In this document: in pieces, positions 55,345-64,000 of the stretch | Layout: each line of letters starts with the position of its first letter | Numbering within the stretch: the stretch's first letter is position 1 | NCBI GenBank assembly: GCA_947258755.1 | Contig: CAMYJO010000007.1 | Coordinates: forward strand, 1 to 64,000 | DNA: 64,000 nt | Direction: 5' to 3' | Origin: an uncultured Gammaproteobacteria bacterium | Lineage (GTDB): Bacteria > Pseudomonadota > Gammaproteobacteria > JAADHQ01 | Translations under genes and position numbers: made by a program | The notes under the pieces: generated by a model | Seen by the model: the letters and a program-made list of their open reading frames with translations, nothing else | What the model was told of the DNA's origin: nothing | Database searches by the model: none

Positions 55345-57953
55345 TCCGCACTCCCAGGTCGCATGCGCACCAATTGCTGTATCTGCTCCTCTTTCTGGAA
55401 GTACGCTGTTGTCATCATATTGGAAAGTACCGAAAGCTGCTGCTGGATGTGCTCCAACATCCGGTCTAACTCCACACGCGAAGATAAATCTTCATTAATA
55501 CTGACAAGATCAGCTAAATCAGACAGACGCAGCTTGGTCAATAGTTCCAGTATCAGCCTTTCTTCCGCTGATAATTGTTGGCTGCTGCGGTCTACTGGCA
55601 GGTATGCGACATGTTCCTGTATACGCAATAGCTGGTAACCAACCGATCTCGGATTAGCTTCATTCAGCAGAGTCAGGTTAAGCAGGGATGAAACTTCAAA
55701 ACCTTGCAAGAAATTGCGTTTATACGTCATAAGGCTGTCAGTGACACGTAAGACCGATTCGAGCAACTCGCTATATTCGACTTGCTTACTTGCAAATGTC
55801 AATGTAGAGCGGATGAGTGTTGTAGTATGGAGTGCCCTTTCAACTCTTCTACCGATCTCCAAAAAACGCCATCCCTGCTCATGGGACATATTCTCATTAA
55901 TCAGGCCGCTGAATCCAACCAGTGCCGTAATGAGGTTATCGAGTTCATCATCGGCATCATTCAGGTGATGCATTACACTCTGCTGTATACTATTCAGCTC
56001 CACGTCGATATCATTAATTACTCGCAATGTATCCATGGACAGACGGTCCCGAATACTGCGTGCCGCAACCAGCAAGGCGGACAAGGTCTGGGAAAGACTT
56101 CCCTGCCTGCTTCTGTCGACAATCACCGATAACAGTTCTTGCTCCGGTGATGCAAGCCGTTGATCCGCATCCTGACCGATAAAACCCGGGGTTAATTTCG
56201 TAATCTGGCTGACTGCACGTAATAGTTGGTGCAGGGCAAACAGGGACCGGGGTTCTGATGCTGAATCCAGTGGGCTGTCTGCCAGATATAACTGTACAAC
56301 GCGCAACAAACGGACAATCCCTTCCGCTCGTTCTGTATAACGGCCAAGCCAGAACATATTGTCTGCAACACGACTGGGCACATCACCACCAAGCGGGTTC
56401 TTTTGTACCGCATGAGGTGTAGGCATGATAAGCGTATCCTGCTTCTCCGGTTCCGATGCCAGCACCCAGGTGTCTTTACTGGCCCCACCGTGCTGGCTGG
56501 ACACCATGAAACTATCACGTGTGGCGGATACACGCGTCAACGCACCAGGCATCACAATATAGCTTTCATCCTGAGCGGTAAGGTAGCTGCGCATGACTAC
56601 ATGACGGGAATCCAGTGAAGCGTTTTGCTGCAAAACAGGTGCTGCTGATAAAGTTACCTGTGATTGGGCAGTGAACAAGTATGGCCTGGCATTGATTTTG
56701 TGGATCAATTCATTGCGTTCCTCAGCACTGAGGTTCGCGCCAAAGATGGTACGTTGTTTATCTACTGCAATAGATGGCTTAAGAACCAATTGCTCCAGAT
56801 TAGCCAGTACATATTTCCTGTCATCTTCCCTGCCGCACCACCATGTTCTAACATTATTAAGACGCAAGTCCTCGCCAAAAAAATAACGTGATATTTGTGG
56901 AATAAATGCCATCAGGGCCGAATTCTGCAATACACCACTTCCAAGGGGATTCGATATAGTAACCTTGCCATCCCTGACAACCTGTAGTAACCCAGGAACA
57001 CCCAGGAATGAATCATCACGCAGTTCCACGGGGTCGCAATATTCATCATCTACACGTCGTAAAATCACATCCACTTGCTGCAGACTATCCAGTGTTTTCA
57101 GCCATACGCGTCCGTCACGTACCGTCATGTCACCTCCCTGTACCAGGGTGTAACCCAGATAATTAGCCAGGTAGGCATGCTCGAAGTAACTTTCGTTACC
57201 AACACCCGGTGACAGCAATACAATGAGTGGCTCCTTTTCAGGTTCCGCGGCAAGTGAGTTCAGAGTGTTGCGCATGGTGCGAAAAAAAGAAGCCAGTCGA
57301 TGTACGTGGGAATCACGAAACAAACTGGGCATTACTCGGGAGAGCACAATACGATTTTCAAGTGCATATCCTGCACCGGATGGCGCCTGTGTGCGGTCAG
57401 CGATCACCTGGAATTCACCTTCTGCTGTACGAGCCAGGTCTGCTGCATATAGATGCAGATAGCGTCCATCTTCACGCTGAATGCCATGACATGGACGCAA
57501 GAATGACGGCGAAGAGTAAACAAGTTCCGGTGGCAATATACCGGCTGAGATCAACTTGCGAGGCCCATAAAGATCTTCCAGTACGAGATTCAGAAGTTCT
57601 GCCCGCTGTACCAGACCAGCCTCAATGCTGCTCCACTCCTCACTCCCTATCAGTAAGGGAATCAGGTCCAGATCCCAGGGACGACCTATACCCTGCGGAT
57701 CAGTGTATATATTATATGTTACGTCATTGTCGCGGATCAGTCGTCTGGCTTCACGGTCTCGACGTACCAGCTCATCCCTGCCCATGGCATCCAGTGCGCG
57801 CCCAAAATATTCCCAGTGCGGACGAAGTTTTCCCGGTTTGTCACACATTTCATTATGAACATCCTGCACAAAACTGCAGCTTTTGCATAATGCTGGATCG
57901 TCCATACTTGCTGTTGGGGTTGGATCTGACATAGAATTACCGCTTGCGGTCAA
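55341..57953 (-). CDS. Circularly permuted ATP-grasp / alpha-E fusion protein
   Basis: An 870-residue fusion. Residues 40-510 are a circularly permuted ATP-grasp domain (RPWDLDLIPLLIGSEEWSSI, TQAPSGAGYALENRIVLS, VLLSPGVGNESYFEHAYLA). Residues about 525-860 are an alpha-E domain (VADNMFWLGRYTERAEGIVR). The Gly-rich ATP loop of the unfused copy at 50315 is here LKPSIAVDKQRTIFG, typical of the fused type. It is a second, separate set of the two functions that are split at 49304-51754. It ends with a 4-bp overlap into the transglutaminase gene. Confidence 0.92.
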   Translation of the reverse strand: MTASGNSMSDPTPTASMDDPALCKSCSFVQDVHNEMCDKPGKLRPHWEYFGRALDAMGRDELVRRDREARRLIRDNDVTYNIYTDPQGIGRPWDLDLIPLLIGSEEWSSIEAGLVQRAELLNLVLEDLYGPRKLISAGILPPELVYSSPSFLRPCHGIQREDGRYLHLYAADLARTAEGEFQVIADRTQAPSGAGYALENRIVLSRVMPSLFRDSHVHRLASFFRTMRNTLNSLAAEPEKEPLIVLLSPGVGNESYFEHAYLANYLGYTLVQGGDMTVRDGRVWLKTLDSLQQVDVILRRVDDEYCDPVELRDDSFLGVPGLLQVVRDGKVTISNPLGSGVLQNSALMAFIPQISRYFFGEDLRLNNVRTWWCGREDDRKYVLANLEQLVLKPSIAVDKQRTIFGANLSAEERNELIHKINARPYLFTAQSQVTLSAAPVLQQNASLDSRHVVMRSYLTAQDESYIVMPGALTRVSATRDSFMVSSQHGGASKDTWVLASEPEKQDTLIMPTPHAVQKNPLGGDVPSRVADNMFWLGRYTERAEGIVRLLRVVQLYLADSPLDSASEPRSLFALHQLLRAVSQITKLTPGFIGQDADQRLASPEQELLSVIVDRSRQGSLSQTLSALLVAARSIRDRLSMDTLRVINDIDVELNSIQQSVMHHLNDADDELDNLITALVGFSGLINENMSHEQGWRFLEIGRRVERALHTTTLIRSTLTFASKQVEYSELLESVLRVTDSLMTYKRNFLQGFEVSSLLNLTLLNEANPRSVGYQLLRIQEHVAYLPVDRSSQQLSAEERLILELLTKLRLSDLADLVSINEDLSSRVELDRMLEHIQQQLSVLSNMMTTAYFQKEEQIQQLVRMRPGSAE

Positions 57954-57985
57954 AAAAACCTTTCACTGGACAGGGTAAATTAATT

Positions 57986-60900
57986 TTAACACTTTGGATG
58001 ATAACGTAAATCCAAGGTATATGGATAGTCCGGATTTCTGTCTTCATCGATAGGATTCAGGTTACCAGGCGTATGTCCATAGGGCCAAAAACGCGCAATT
58101 CGGCGCGATTCCGCCTCGTTGGCATTGACCGGGAATGTTTCATAATGGCGGCCACCAGGGTGGGTAACATGATAGGTACAACCACCTATAGAACGATTGT
58201 TCCAGGTATCAACAAGATCAAATACCAAGGGTGCCTGCACCGGGATATTGGGATGCAGCCCTGATGGTGGTGACCAGGCCTTGTAACGCACCCCTGCTAC
58301 AAATTCTCCTCGGGTGCCGGTAGGATGTAGCGGTACCTTGCGGCCATTACAAGCAACGATATGTCTTCCATCTGTCATACCACTCACCTTGACCTGCAAT
58401 CGCTCCACAGAAGAATCAACGTAACGAGCTGTCCCCAGTGAAGTGACCTCTTCACCTAACACATGCCAAGGCTCAATAGCCCAGCACAATTCCAGCTCAA
58501 TACCCTGATTATCGATTCTGCCGTAATGCGGGAAGCGAAATTCAAGGAAGGGAGCAAACCATTCACGCTTTAGCGGGAAGCCTGCTTGTTCCATATCGCA
58601 TATGACATCCTTGAAATCCTCCCAGACATAATGGGGCAACATAAACCGATCATGCAACTCTGTATTCCAGCGCACCGGATTACGTGTATAGGGTTCTTCC
58701 CAGAATCGGGCAATCAAGGCACGCAATAACAGCATCTGCACGGCGCTCATTTGTGCATGAGGCGGCATTTCAAAAGCGCGGAACTCAACCAGACCCAGCC
58801 GGCCTGTACTGGAATCCGGAGAATAGAGCTTATCGATACAGAATTCGGAACGGTGTGTGTTACCAGTTACATCAATTAGTAGATTGCGTAACAATCGGTC
58901 TACCAGCCACGGCGACGGTACTTCACCGGCCGGTATCTGCTGGAATGCAATCTCAAGTTCGTACAAACTATCATCACGCGCCTCATCCACACGGGGCGCC
59001 TGACTGGTTGGGCCCAGAAACAAACCGGAAAATAAATAGGAAAGGCTCGGATGATTCTGCCAGTATGTCACCAGGCTTTGCAGCAAGTCAGGGCGCCTGA
59101 GTATTGGGCTATCTGCCGGTGTCGCCCCGCCAATAGTAACGTGATTGCCTCCACCGGTACCCGAGTGCCGCCCATCGAGCATAAACTTCTCTGTTCCCAA
59201 TCGCGAAAAGTGCGCCTCTTCATAAAGTGCAGTGATCGTTTCCACAATTTCATCCCAATTATGGGACGGATGGATATTCACTTCGATCACACCCGGATCA
59301 GGTGTAACCGCCAGGCGCAACAGTCGTGGGTCATTGGGTGGTTCATAGCCTTCGAGCAGTACAGGCATTTGTAGTTCGGATGCAGCTGCCTCAATAGAAC
59401 TGACCAGATCCAGGTAGTGCTCCAGGTGGCTCAAGGGTGGCATAAATACATATAACTTGCCGTCACGAGGCTCAACACATAATGCTGTATGAATATCTTT
59501 GCCATCTCCATTTTGCTTATCGGCGGCACCTTCTTGTGTACCATTTACTAGCGGAGACGAAGGAAGTAATTGATCGTAACGCTGAGCCACTTCACCCCAG
59601 ATATCGCCCAGGGGTAGGCGCGGCTCAAATGTACAACGCTGCATTAATAGATCACGCTTTCCCTCGTCCACCCATGGCAATGATCTCAGCGGTATCCGGA
59701 AACCCATTGGAGAATCACCCGGTAGCAAAAACATATGGTCACGGCGAAATTTCCACTTACTACTTTGCCATTGACCTTCACCTACCAGGTCATTCCATTT
59801 CAGAGGTAAAGCGTAACCAACAATTTCATCCAGTCCCTGTTCAAATAATCGTAACAAGCGCTTGCGCTCCAGCGGGTTCTTTAGCTTGTTATCGAGCGGG
59901 TCTACATTGGCAGGCAGCATGCCCTCTTTCCACAGGTAATACACAACATCTTCGTAAGCGGGTTCTATGGTTTCGGCACCAAGGCCCAGATAACGGGACA
60001 GCACCTTGGTAAAACGTTTTGCCTCTTCAGCACCGAAACCATATTCACGTTTTTCGTCCGCTATGAGCTTATCATTTTGCCATACAGGCAAACTATCGGC
60101 ACGCCAGTAACAATTCAAACACCAACGCGGCAGCGGTTCGCCTGGATACCACTTACCCTGCGCATAATGCAGCAATCCACCTGAAGCAAAACGATTGCGC
60201 AAACGCTTAACAAGATCACCCGCCATGTTGCGCTTGTCAGGCCCCATGGCTGTAATATTCCATTCAGCACCATCCATATCATCAACAGATACAAAGGTAG
60301 GTTCCCCACCCATGGTCAGGCGAACATCATTATCCTCGAGGGATTTATCCACTACATGACCAAGCTTCGTGATATCCAGCCATTGTTCATCGGTGTAAGG
60401 TTTAGTGACACGAGGATCCTCGTGAATACGTTGAATCTCATTATGAAAATAAAATTCGACTTCCGCCTTGTCAGTAGCACCGGTTATGGGTGCGGCACTA
60501 ACTGGATCGGGTGTGCAGGCAAGTGGTATATGACCTTCCCCGGCATACAAGCCTGATGTTGGATCCAGACCCACCCAGCCTGCCCCCGGTACATATACCT
60601 CCGCCCAGGCATGTAAATCGGTAAAATCCTTCTCTGACCCTGAAGGACCGTCGAGTGATTTCACATCGGGTTTAAGCTGGATCAGATAACCGGATACAAA
60701 GCGGGCTGCCAAACCCATATGACGCAGTATCTGCACCAGAAGCCAGCCAGTATCGCGACAGGAACCGGATGCCTTTCTCAGCGTATCTTCGCAGGATTGG
60801 ATCCCCGGTTCCATACGGATGTTGTAACCAATATCTTCTTGTAATTTATGATTCAGATCAAATAAGTAATATACAATCTGTCTTCTGTCTGTTTGAAAAC

Positions 60901-61297
60901 CCTTGATCCATTTTTTAAGTAATGGACCATCTTCCTTGATTTCTCGATAAGGGATCAGCTCCTTCCTGAGTTGGTCGTCATACTCAAATGGATAATCGTC
61001 TGCATATTTTTCAACAAAGAAGTCAAACGGATTGATTACAGTCATCTCGGCAACTAGGTCAACTTCCATGCTCAGAGTTCTTGCCTTTTCCTGAAAGACA
61101 AGACGTGCAAGATAATTACCAAAGGGATCTTGTTGCCAGTTAATAAAATGCTTGCTGGGCTCAACTTTTAAAGAATAGGAATGAATCGGTGTCCTGGTAT
61201 GCGGTGCTGGACGTAACCTCAAGATATGCGGCGCCAGATTAACCAGTCGATCAAACTTGTATTCCGTCTTATGATTAATTGCTACTCGTATTGCCAT
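57986..61297 (-). CDS. Large transglutaminase-like protein with DUF2126
   Basis: An 1103-residue protein. N-terminal bacterial transglutaminase domain and core (about 1-290) with Cys in ASGSCRDTGWLLVQILRHMG, His in LHAWAEVYVPGAGWVGLDP and following Asp. A large DUF2126 region (about 310-1103) follows, including DVRLTMGGEPTFVSVDDMDG, HSGTGGGNHVTIGGATP and SLSYLFSGLFLGPTSQAPR. DUF2126 may be a catalytic domain related to Gln-synthetase-like amidoligases; chemistry is unproven. It begins the three-gene operon DUF2126 - ATP-grasp/alpha-E - transglutaminase (32 bp and -4 bp spacings). Confidence 0.93.
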   Translation of the reverse strand: MAIRVAINHKTEYKFDRLVNLAPHILRLRPAPHTRTPIHSYSLKVEPSKHFINWQQDPFGNYLARLVFQEKARTLSMEVDLVAEMTVINPFDFFVEKYADDYPFEYDDQLRKELIPYREIKEDGPLLKKWIKGFQTDRRQIVYYLFDLNHKLQEDIGYNIRMEPGIQSCEDTLRKASGSCRDTGWLLVQILRHMGLAARFVSGYLIQLKPDVKSLDGPSGSEKDFTDLHAWAEVYVPGAGWVGLDPTSGLYAGEGHIPLACTPDPVSAAPITGATDKAEVEFYFHNEIQRIHEDPRVTKPYTDEQWLDITKLGHVVDKSLEDNDVRLTMGGEPTFVSVDDMDGAEWNITAMGPDKRNMAGDLVKRLRNRFASGGLLHYAQGKWYPGEPLPRWCLNCYWRADSLPVWQNDKLIADEKREYGFGAEEAKRFTKVLSRYLGLGAETIEPAYEDVVYYLWKEGMLPANVDPLDNKLKNPLERKRLLRLFEQGLDEIVGYALPLKWNDLVGEGQWQSSKWKFRRDHMFLLPGDSPMGFRIPLRSLPWVDEGKRDLLMQRCTFEPRLPLGDIWGEVAQRYDQLLPSSPLVNGTQEGAADKQNGDGKDIHTALCVEPRDGKLYVFMPPLSHLEHYLDLVSSIEAAASELQMPVLLEGYEPPNDPRLLRLAVTPDPGVIEVNIHPSHNWDEIVETITALYEEAHFSRLGTEKFMLDGRHSGTGGGNHVTIGGATPADSPILRRPDLLQSLVTYWQNHPSLSYLFSGLFLGPTSQAPRVDEARDDSLYELEIAFQQIPAGEVPSPWLVDRLLRNLLIDVTGNTHRSEFCIDKLYSPDSSTGRLGLVEFRAFEMPPHAQMSAVQMLLLRALIARFWEEPYTRNPVRWNTELHDRFMLPHYVWEDFKDVICDMEQAGFPLKREWFAPFLEFRFPHYGRIDNQGIELELCWAIEPWHVLGEEVTSLGTARYVDSSVERLQVKVSGMTDGRHIVACNGRKVPLHPTGTRGEFVAGVRYKAWSPPSGLHPNIPVQAPLVFDLVDTWNNRSIGGCTYHVTHPGGRHYETFPVNANEAESRRIARFWPYGHTPGNLNPIDEDRNPDYPYTLDLRYHPKC

Positions 61298-61955
61298 GCT
61301 ATGCCTTTAAACAGAATCTGGGTAAAATTTCAATATAGAGCCGATTTATTATAATTATGACCTTCCTGGAAGCTACTAAACTAACAATATATTCACGGGT
61401 AAATATAATTATATCTGCACAAAATATACCATGAATATCTTTCATCTTTCTAACAATGACTTGCATCCCTCGCCCAAGCGTTAAGCGAATTTAAATTGCC
61501 CTTGAAAAGTGCGCCGGAGACTCAACAAGTACTATTTGGGTGCAAGCGAGTTGACAGCCGGGCCAAGGGGCATTTGGGAGATATTATATCGTATTTTGAC
61601 CGGTAGAAGTTTTTCACAATATACCGATTAATAGGCTAGATGGTTACTATATTCTGTGTTTGCCTATTGCTGAATATTACCTATTATCGATATAAAGATG
61701 GCCGTTGAAACTAGTCTGCTACAAAATATAGCAAACGCATTTGCACGAATACTTATTACATAACCAATTATATCAGATTATGTATTAGAGAAATACCTTG
61801 CACCTATTATAATTTTTCCTCTAAAGTACGACTTGAACCACATGCTTTACTCCTTCGCCCAAGGGAGGGACATGAACTGCTTCCTATTATGAAATAGGCG
61901 ACAGTCAATGGGATCTTTTACTCACTTTTTTTACATTCTTCTAAAGGATTATCAT
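61298..61955. other. 658-bp divergent intergenic region
   Basis: It lies between the DUF2126 gene (minus) and a third transglutaminase-like gene (plus). It is AT-rich except for a short GC-richer patch at about 61495-61575. I see no gene, no clear promoter pair and no strong hairpin. It should hold promoters for both flanking genes. Confidence 0.5.
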
Positions 61956-62753
61956 ATGTGGTTACATACGAGCTGTGATTTGACGTTCGATATTACTATA
62001 CCGACACCCTTCATTCTAATGCTGAGACCTCGTAGTGGCGCGCAGCAGTGGATAGCACGCGAGGAATACATGCTCGAGCCTAGTGTACCTGTGTTTGAAT
62101 TCACAGATAACTACGGCAATCTCTGTCAGCGACTGGTCGCTCCGCCTGGAATCTTCTCGGTTCACACTGCTGCTGACGTAATGACTACGGATTACGTTGA
62201 TCAGGCTCAGGGAGCGCCATTTGTCGAGGTCCAGAATTTGCCCGACAGCGTACTCAGTTACCTGTTACCTAGCCGATACTGCGAGTCGGATCATTTTTGT
62301 GATATGGCAACCTCGATTACAGCAGGCCAGCTGCCGGGTTACGATCAGGTTAAGGCCATAGATTCCTGGTTGCGAAGTACGATACGTTATGAATCTGGCA
62401 GCAGTGACATCCCGGTATCAGCAGTAGAGGTTAATGCCAGACAATCGGGTGTCTGCCGAGATCTTTCACACCTCGGAATTGCATTGTGTCGTAGTCTTAG
62501 TATTCCGGCGCGATTAGTGGTGGGTTATCTCTACGGACTCGAACCTATGGATCTGCACGCTTGGTTTGAGGCATACATTGCTGGACGCTGGTATACTTTT
62601 GATGCGACGCAGGCCGAACTCAAGGGCGGGTATGTGGCAATTGGTTATGGTCGTGATGCCGCTGATGTTGCTGTCTACAATCAGTTTGGCCCCCCGGTGT
62701 ACCCCATTGGGCAGAACATTCTCGTGCAATTCATTGAAAAGCAAAATACCTGA
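61956..62753 (+). CDS. Third transglutaminase-like protein
   Basis: A protein of about 265 residues. Catalytic Cys in [20 protein letters not shown], His in [20 protein letters not shown] and the Asp that follows. The N-terminus has the beta-rich transglutaminase N domain ([20 protein letters not shown]). AAAGGA lies 7 nt before the ATG at 61956, so the upstream start at 61908 is rejected. It is transcribed away from the large cluster but belongs with it by family. Confidence 0.92.
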   Translation: MWLHTSCDLTFDITIPTPFILMLRPRSGAQQWIAREEYMLEPSVPVFEFTDNYGNLCQRLVAPPGIFSVHTAADVMTTDYVDQAQGAPFVEVQNLPDSVLSYLLPSRYCESDHFCDMATSITAGQLPGYDQVKAIDSWLRSTIRYESGSSDIPVSAVEVNARQSGVCRDLSHLGIALCRSLSIPARLVVGYLYGLEPMDLHAWFEAYIAGRWYTFDATQAELKGGYVAIGYGRDAADVAVYNQFGPPVYPIGQNILVQFIEKQNT

Positions 62754-62852
62754 CCGCTGACAAAACGAAAATCGCTCTAGTATCTTATTGTCATTTACTG
62801 GAATTGGTAAGCGTCTTATTTAATACCAGATACAGAATATATTTACGATTAA

Positions 62853-64000
62853 CTATGCAACACCGCGCAAGTTCACCGGCAGTTTCGGGCGCTCTACACG
62901 CTTACTTGACTTTAGAAGCAGCGAAGTAAATTTCATTTCGGCCGGTTGTTTAATCCCCATCAGCTGCAAAATAGTAGGCGCAACGTTAGCCAGACCGCCT
63001 TGACATGATAATTTCCAGTTTTCCCGGTCCATCACCATACACGGTACCGGATAGGTAGTATGTTGTGTTTGAGGTTCACCCGTTAGCGGATCTACCATTT
63101 CCTCACAGTTACCATGGTCTGCACTAAGCAATACCGAATAACCCGCTGTCTCTGCTGCTTCGAGGACGCGCCCTACCTCCTTATCCAGGGTTTTCACTGC
63201 ACTTAAAACTGCATGCCGCTTGGCGGTATGACCTACCATGTCTCCATTAGCGAAATTAACTACCATAAAAGCATAACGTCCATTGCTGATGGCCTTAATC
63301 ACAGCATCTGCAATTTCGCGCGCGCTCATTTCAGGCATTTGATCATAGGTAGCCACCTTCGGTGACGGGATCATTAATTGACTTTCACCACTATAGGGCT
63401 GACCCCGACCACCATTAAAGAAATAGGTCACATGGGCATATTTTTCTGTTTCGGCACAATGAAACTGTGCCAGACCGAGGTTGCTGATAACTTCACCAAG
63501 GGTTGTCTCAGGACGATCTGAGTCAAACAGATAGGGCAAATTATCCTGTCTGTTATATGGCATCATGCAAGTTACATCTGCCAGACACGAATCACCACGA
63601 TCAAAGCCGATAAAATCCTTCTTACCCAAGGCGGCTATTATCTGGCGTGGGCGATCCTTGCGGAAATTAAAACATAGAAGCTGGTCGTCTTGTTCAATGG
63701 GCTGAAAGGGTGGCAGTAATATAGGACGAATAAATTCATCCGTATCTCCAGCAGCATAAGCTGCTTTGATTGCCGTTTCGGCAGAGAGCGCTGATTGGCC
63801 TTTACCCAATACCAGGGCACGCCAGGCCAGTTCGGTTCTGTCCCAACGATTATCTCGATCCATGGCGTAATAACGACCCGTGATACTGGCAATCGCACAA
63901 CCTGCTGCTGATAGTCGTGGCTCCATTTCAGCGAGAAACGTCAACGCTTTCTGTGGTGCTGTATCACGACCATCTGTAATCATGTGCAGTAGCGATTTAA
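62853..64000 (-). CDS. gpmI: 2,3-BPG-independent phosphoglycerate mutase (partial, N-terminus beyond right edge)
   Basis: The C-terminal 382 residues of iPGM, which interconverts 3- and 2-phosphoglycerate using two metals. The frame runs off the window edge; the segment HMITDGRDTAPQKAL is the middle of the protein and not a start. Metal-binding and catalytic motifs visible are CFNFRKDRPRQI, NFANGDMVGHTA, LLSADHGNCEEM and QTQHTTYPVP. In this autotroph it drains Calvin-cycle 3-phosphoglycerate to PEP, next to PPDK and the PPi-PEPCK-like enzyme. Confidence 0.95.
   Translation of the reverse strand, partial: KSLLHMITDGRDTAPQKALTFLAEMEPRLSAAGCAIASITGRYYAMDRDNRWDRTELAWRALVLGKGQSALSAETAIKAAYAAGDTDEFIRPILLPPFQPIEQDDQLLCFNFRKDRPRQIIAALGKKDFIGFDRGDSCLADVTCMMPYNRQDNLPYLFDSDRPETTLGEVISNLGLAQFHCAETEKYAHVTYFFNGGRGQPYSGESQLMIPSPKVATYDQMPEMSAREIADAVIKAISNGRYAFMVVNFANGDMVGHTAKRHAVLSAVKTLDKEVGRVLEAAETAGYSVLLSADHGNCEEMVDPLTGEPQTQHTTYPVPCMVMDRENWKLSCQGGLANVAPTILQLMGIKQPAEMKFTSLLLKSSKRVERPKLPVNLRGVA

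Noticed and set aside
57227-57934. A 235-codon plus-strand ORF
   Set aside because: It is wholly antisense to the conserved ATP-grasp domain of the 55341-57953 fusion gene and resembles no protein family.

Overview
The window reads as chromosome of a gammaproteobacterial chemolithoautotroph, probably a sulfur oxidiser. That placement is inferred from gene content: an alpha-carboxysome locus with form IA Rubisco, SulP-type anion transporters beside it, Na+-NQR genes with nqrM, ergothioneine genes, and a YheU/UPF0270 protein. No rRNA, tRNA, CRISPR array, complete insertion sequence or prophage was recognised.

Layout. (1) 1-5000, minus strand: csoS1D - NUDIX hydrolase - gap with promoter - cbbL - cbbS - csoS2 (running off the left edge). 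This is the upstream end of an alpha-carboxysome operon. (2) 5600-13500: two SulP transporters with an unusual periplasmic coiled-coil insert, in opposite orientations, with a CNNM/CBS protein, an AmpG-like permease and a small USP-like protein; candidate bicarbonate supply for the carboxysome. (3) 13600-16800: histidine kinase, NtrC-type regulator and YheU. (4) 16900-25800: secreted amidohydrolase, egtBD (ergothioneine), a YdjM-like membrane protein, a diguanylate cyclase, a DUF2892 protein and an MMPL/RND exporter. (5) 25800-27130: a scrappy accessory patch with a frameshifted PEP-CTERM remnant, a 47-residue ribbon-helix-helix protein divergent from a 41-residue membrane peptide around a perfect 22-bp palindrome, and a duplicated fragment of the YdjM-like gene. 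(6) 27100-38100: ppdK, a CBS/ion transporter pair, a UbiA prenyltransferase, then a break where a ferritin-like gene fragment abuts a 5'-truncated nqrD followed by intact nqrE, nqrF and nqrM, CBS and helical proteins, and gltD. (7) 38100-49250: an H-type lectin-domain protein, a very large protein that looks like PPi-type PEP carboxykinase, alpha-glucan phosphorylase and gltB. (8) 49300-62750: a large peptide-ligase-like cluster of split and fused circularly permuted ATP-grasp/alpha-E proteins and three transglutaminase-like proteins, with a VOC (HPPD-like) protein and a frameshifted small ORF embedded. (9) right edge: 2,3-BPG-independent phosphoglycerate mutase, partial.

How it fits together. 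Carboxysome and SulP genes supply and fix inorganic carbon to 3-phosphoglycerate. Phosphoglycerate mutase, PPDK and the presumed PPi-PEPCK move carbon around the PEP/pyruvate/oxaloacetate node using pyrophosphate, alpha-glucan phosphorylase mobilises storage glucan, and GOGAT assimilates nitrogen. The ATP-grasp/alpha-E/transglutaminase cluster is the best candidate for an uncharacterised system: families of this kind have been predicted to make and trim an unknown peptide or amide product, and here the cluster carries an HPPD-like enzyme and a lineage-restricted small ORF. The most striking structural anomaly is the nqrD breakpoint at about 33.04 kb.
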